Assembly: GCA_900772095.1 (NCBI GenBank)
Contig: CAAGQJ010000018.1
Coordinates: 1 to 39,939, forward strand
Reading direction: 5' to 3'
DNA length: 39,939 nt
DNA from: Bacilli bacterium
GTDB lineage: Bacteria > Bacillota_I > Bacilli_A > RF39 > UBA660
A model generated the notes under the pieces. The model worked only from the letters and a program-made list of their open reading frames with translations, searched no databases and was not told where the DNA came from. Below are positions 37,280 through 39,939 of the stretch, piece by piece. A program made the translations under genes and the position numbers. Position 1 is the stretch's first letter; each line of letters opens with the position of its first letter.

Positions 37280-39772
37280 ATGGGAATATTAAAAAAATTA
37301 CTTGATCATGAGTATAAAGAATTAAAAAGATTTGAAAAGATTGCTACTAGTATAGTTGAGTTAGATGAAGAATATAGTAAAATGTCTGATGAGGAACTTA
37401 AAGAAAAAACTTCTATATTTAAGAAAAGATTAGAAAATGGAGAAACATTGGATGATATTTTAGTTGAGGCATATGCTACCGCGAGAGAAGTTGCTTATAG
37501 AATTTTAAACGAGAAGGCTTACTATGTTCAGTTAGTTGGTGCTATTGCTATACATTATGGTAATATTGCTGAACTTAAAACTGGTGAAGGTAAGACACTA
37601 ACTACTGTTTTTCCAGCATATTTAAATGCTTTAACTGGTAAAGGTGTTCATGTTATTACTGTTAATGAATATTTAACTAGTCGTAATGCTTCATGGATGG
37701 GACCTGTATTTGAGTTTTTAGGTGTTAGTGTAGGTGTTAATTTAAGAGATTTGACTCCAAAAGAAAAAAGAGATGTTTATAATTGTGATATTACATATAC
37801 TACAAATAATGAACTTGGTTTTGATTATCTTAGGGATAATATGGCAATTAGAAGGGAAGACAGGGTTCAAAGAGGTTTAGAATATGCTATTATAGATGAA
37901 GTGGATTCTATTTTGATAGATGAGGCTAGAACTCCTTTAATTATTTCTGGTGGTTTTTTGGAGAGTAAAAATTTATATTTAGATGCTGACCGTTTTGTAA
38001 AACGTTTAAAGGAAAATGATACTTATATTTATGATGAGAAGACTAAGAAAGTTAATCTTACTGATGCTGGTGTAAAAGAGGCAGAGAATTTTTTCCATGT
38101 AGATAATTTATATGATGTAGATAATACTACTTTAGTACATTTTATTAACCAAGCTTTGCATGCTAATTATTCTATGAAAAAAGATTTTGATTATGTTGTT
38201 TCTGATGGCAAAATTGTTATAGTAGATCAGTTTACTGGACGTTTAATGCAAGGCAGAGCTTTTAGTGATGGACTTCATCAAGCGATTGAAGCTAAAGAAG
38301 GGGTAGAAATTCAACAAGAGACTAAGACACTTGCTACAATTACATTCCAAAATTTGTTTAGAATGTATAAAAAGTTGTCTGGTATGACTGGTACAGCGAA
38401 AACAGAGGAGGAAGAGTTTAGAAATATTTATAATATGTATGTTATTACTGTTCCTACCAATAGACCAGTTATAAGAGAAGATATGGATGATTTGATATAT
38501 GCAAATAAAAAGTCTAAATTTAATGCTATTGTAAATGAAATAGAAAAAAGACATAAGTTAGGACAACCTGTTTTGGTTGGTACAATTGCAATTGAAACTA
38601 GTGAGGAAATTAGTGAACTTTTGAATAAAAGGAAGATACCTCATGAAGTGTTGAATGCTAAGAATCATGCTCGTGAGGCTGAAATTATTGCACATGCTGG
38701 TGAGAAAGGGGCAGTTACAATTGCTACTAATATGGCAGGACGTGGTACTGATATTAAACTTGGTGAGGGTGTGAAGGAACTTGGCGGTTTATGTGTAATT
38801 GGTACAGAAAGACATGAGTCACGTCGTATAGATAATCAGTTAAGGGGTAGATCTGGTAGACAAGGGGATCCAGGTTATTCACAATTTTATATTGCTATGG
38901 ATGACGATTTAATGGTTCGTTTTGGCTCTGATAGAATAGGTGCGATGCTTCAAAATACCGGTATGGGTGATGGTATGGAAATTAGAAGTAAGATTTTTTC
39001 TAAGTCTGTGGCGTCTGCTCAAAAGAGAGTTGAGGGTAATAACTTTGATATGAGAAAATCTATACTTCAATATGATGATGTAATGAATAAACAAAGGGAA
39101 CTTATTTATGGAAGAAGAAATGATATTTTAGATAAGGATTCTATTCATGATGATGTATTAAAATCTATGTATAATCATATTACAGATTTGGTTGAATCTC
39201 ATTTAAGTGATAATGATAAGTTAGAGGATAGTGATTTGAGTGAAATACTTGAATATGTTAATTCTAACTTATTGAAGAAGAAAATTGATATTAAAGAATT
39301 AGAAAATAAAGATGTAGATGGTGTTATAGAAACAATTTATGATTTTGTTTCTAAAGAATATGAAAATAAAATAAGTGAGATACCGGAAGAAATTACAAAT
39401 GAATTTGAAAAAGTAATTAGTTTAAATGTTATTGACAAGTACTGGATGGAACAAATTAACACTATGTCTCATTTAAGAGAGGGTATTGTTTTGAGACAGT
39501 ATGCTCAAGATAATCCGCTTAGAGCGTATACTGAAGAAGGTTTTGATTTGTTTGATAAAATGATACAAAATATTGCTAAGTATATTACTTTGTATTTGCT
39601 TAAGGCTGAGATTAGGCAAAACATTGAGAGAAAAGAGGTAGTAAAAAACAAGGTTACTAATGATTCTGATCAAACTCATAAGGGTATAACTAAGAAGAAT
39701 GCTAAAATTGGTAGAAATGATCCTTGCCCATGTGGATCCGGAAAGAAGTATAAAAACTGTCACGGAAGATAA
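37280..39772 (+). CDS. secA: Preprotein translocase ATPase SecA
   Basis: SecA drives export through SecYEG. The 830-residue product has Walker A TGEGKT at 101-106, the Walker B/DEVDSILIDEARTPLIISG segment, the preprotein cross-linking domain, MTGTAKTEEEEF, VTIATNMAGRGTDI, QLRGRSGRQGDPG and the C-terminal zinc motif CPCGSGKKYKNCHG (Cys816, Cys818, Cys827 and His828) that binds SecB or lipids. In B. subtilis secA lies elsewhere, so this marks the end of collinearity. The zinc motif is complete, so the gene is intact. Confidence 0.98.
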   Translation: MGILKKLLDHEYKELKRFEKIATSIVELDEEYSKMSDEELKEKTSIFKKRLENGETLDDILVEAYATAREVAYRILNEKAYYVQLVGAIAIHYGNIAELKTGEGKTLTTVFPAYLNALTGKGVHVITVNEYLTSRNASWMGPVFEFLGVSVGVNLRDLTPKEKRDVYNCDITYTTNNELGFDYLRDNMAIRREDRVQRGLEYAIIDEVDSILIDEARTPLIISGGFLESKNLYLDADRFVKRLKENDTYIYDEKTKKVNLTDAGVKEAENFFHVDNLYDVDNTTLVHFINQALHANYSMKKDFDYVVSDGKIVIVDQFTGRLMQGRAFSDGLHQAIEAKEGVEIQQETKTLATITFQNLFRMYKKLSGMTGTAKTEEEEFRNIYNMYVITVPTNRPVIREDMDDLIYANKKSKFNAIVNEIEKRHKLGQPVLVGTIAIETSEEISELLNKRKIPHEVLNAKNHAREAEIIAHAGEKGAVTIATNMAGRGTDIKLGEGVKELGGLCVIGTERHESRRIDNQLRGRSGRQGDPGYSQFYIAMDDDLMVRFGSDRIGAMLQNTGMGDGMEIRSKIFSKSVASAQKRVEGNNFDMRKSILQYDDVMNKQRELIYGRRNDILDKDSIHDDVLKSMYNHITDLVESHLSDNDKLEDSDLSEILEYVNSNLLKKKIDIKELENKDVDGVIETIYDFVSKEYENKISEIPEEITNEFEKVISLNVIDKYWMEQINTMSHLREGIVLRQYAQDNPLRAYTEEGFDLFDKMIQNIAKYITLYLLKAEIRQNIERKEVVKNKVTNDSDQTHKGITKKNAKIGRNDPCPCGSGKKYKNCHGR

Positions 39773-39784
39773 TAAAAATACCAC

Positions 39785-39811
39785 AAAAGCCCAGTAATTA
39801 TGGACTTTTTT
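39785..39811 (+). terminator. secA terminator
   Basis: AAAAGCCCA (39785-39793) faces TGGACTTTT (39801-39809), paired apart from one mismatch, with a T run following. Confidence 0.6.
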
Positions 39812-39840
39812 CATATTCCAAAAACTTCAGAAAAATTTTT

Positions 39841-39891
39841 AGATACCTTTTTGGATACCATCTGCTGAGTATCTAAAAGGTATCTAGATAC
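39841..39891. repeat. Nested GATACC inverted repeats
   Basis: AGATACCTTTT (39841-39851) is exactly mirrored by AAAAGGTATCT (39875-39885). Inside, GATAC (39854-39858) pairs with GTATC (39868-39872). A further AGATACC begins at 39885. Five GATAC/GTATC units thus lie within about 50 bp. There is no T run next to the stem. The window ends at 39939 with no gene visible in this gap. Confidence 0.75.
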
Positions 39892-39939
39892 CCAAAAATT
39901 AGGTAAAAATACAAAATTTTTGCATTGTTAAAAATCACA

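Overview
The window is a very AT-rich, gene-dense bacterial chromosome segment. Every protein gene I can support lies on the + strand. TGA is used as a stop and TGG for Trp, so the code is standard. Gene order closely follows the origin-proximal region of Bacillus subtilis: SRP RNA, tadA, dnaX, ybaB, recR, bofA, holB, ricT, pth, mfd, spoVT, metG, tatD, a 3D-domain gene, ksgA, yabG, veg, spoVG, yabP, yabQ, divIC, tilS, ftsH, dus, lysS, clpC, cysS, mrnC, rlmB, a sigH-like gene. This points to a Bacillota (Bacilli-like) genome. BofA, SpoVT, YabG, YabP and YabQ together suggest a lineage that forms endospores or recently did. No mobile elements, rRNA, tRNA or CRISPR arrays were seen.

Left end (1-2787): a 63-bp tandem repeat carries one parS-type palindrome in each of its three intact copies. 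It is followed by a strong promoter, an SRP RNA, tadA and dnaX. A second family of palindromes has the B. subtilis Noc-binding core ATTTCCCGGGAAAT. It occurs once inside the dnaX coding sequence and twice in the dnaX-ybaB gap, each time with a shared downstream element at fixed spacing. ParB-type and Noc-type sites therefore sit within 2.6 kb of each other. The copy in dnaX abuts an A8 run where slippage would yield a gamma-like short DnaX.

Middle (2788-13560): a replication/repair/translation operon from ybaB to mfd, then spoVT, T-box-controlled metG, a 49-residue membrane peptide gene, tatD and a 3D-domain cell-wall protein. From 13676 to 18282 a seven-gene TasA/SipW-type secreted-protein cassette stands where B. 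subtilis has rnmV. It holds four proteins with TasA/camelysin-like features, a SipW-type signal peptidase and two unknown membrane proteins, under its own promoter with an inverted repeat over the -10.

Right part (18310-39939): ksgA; yabG with a 12-bp hairpin that holds its start codon; veg, spoVG, yabP, yabQ, divIC, tilS, ftsH (with an extra SAP/Rho-N-like tail), a DUF5684-like membrane protein, dus, lysS, a permease, clpC (without ctsR-mcsA-mcsB), cysS, a YugP-like protein that lacks HEXXH, mrnC, rlmB, a sigma-H-like factor, two unknown genes (one possibly pseudokinase-like, one with a C-terminal membrane anchor) and secA. The window ends in a cluster of GATACC inverted repeats.

Intrinsic terminators often fold over the stop codon of the gene they end. 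All assignments are from reading the sequence; no database search was run.
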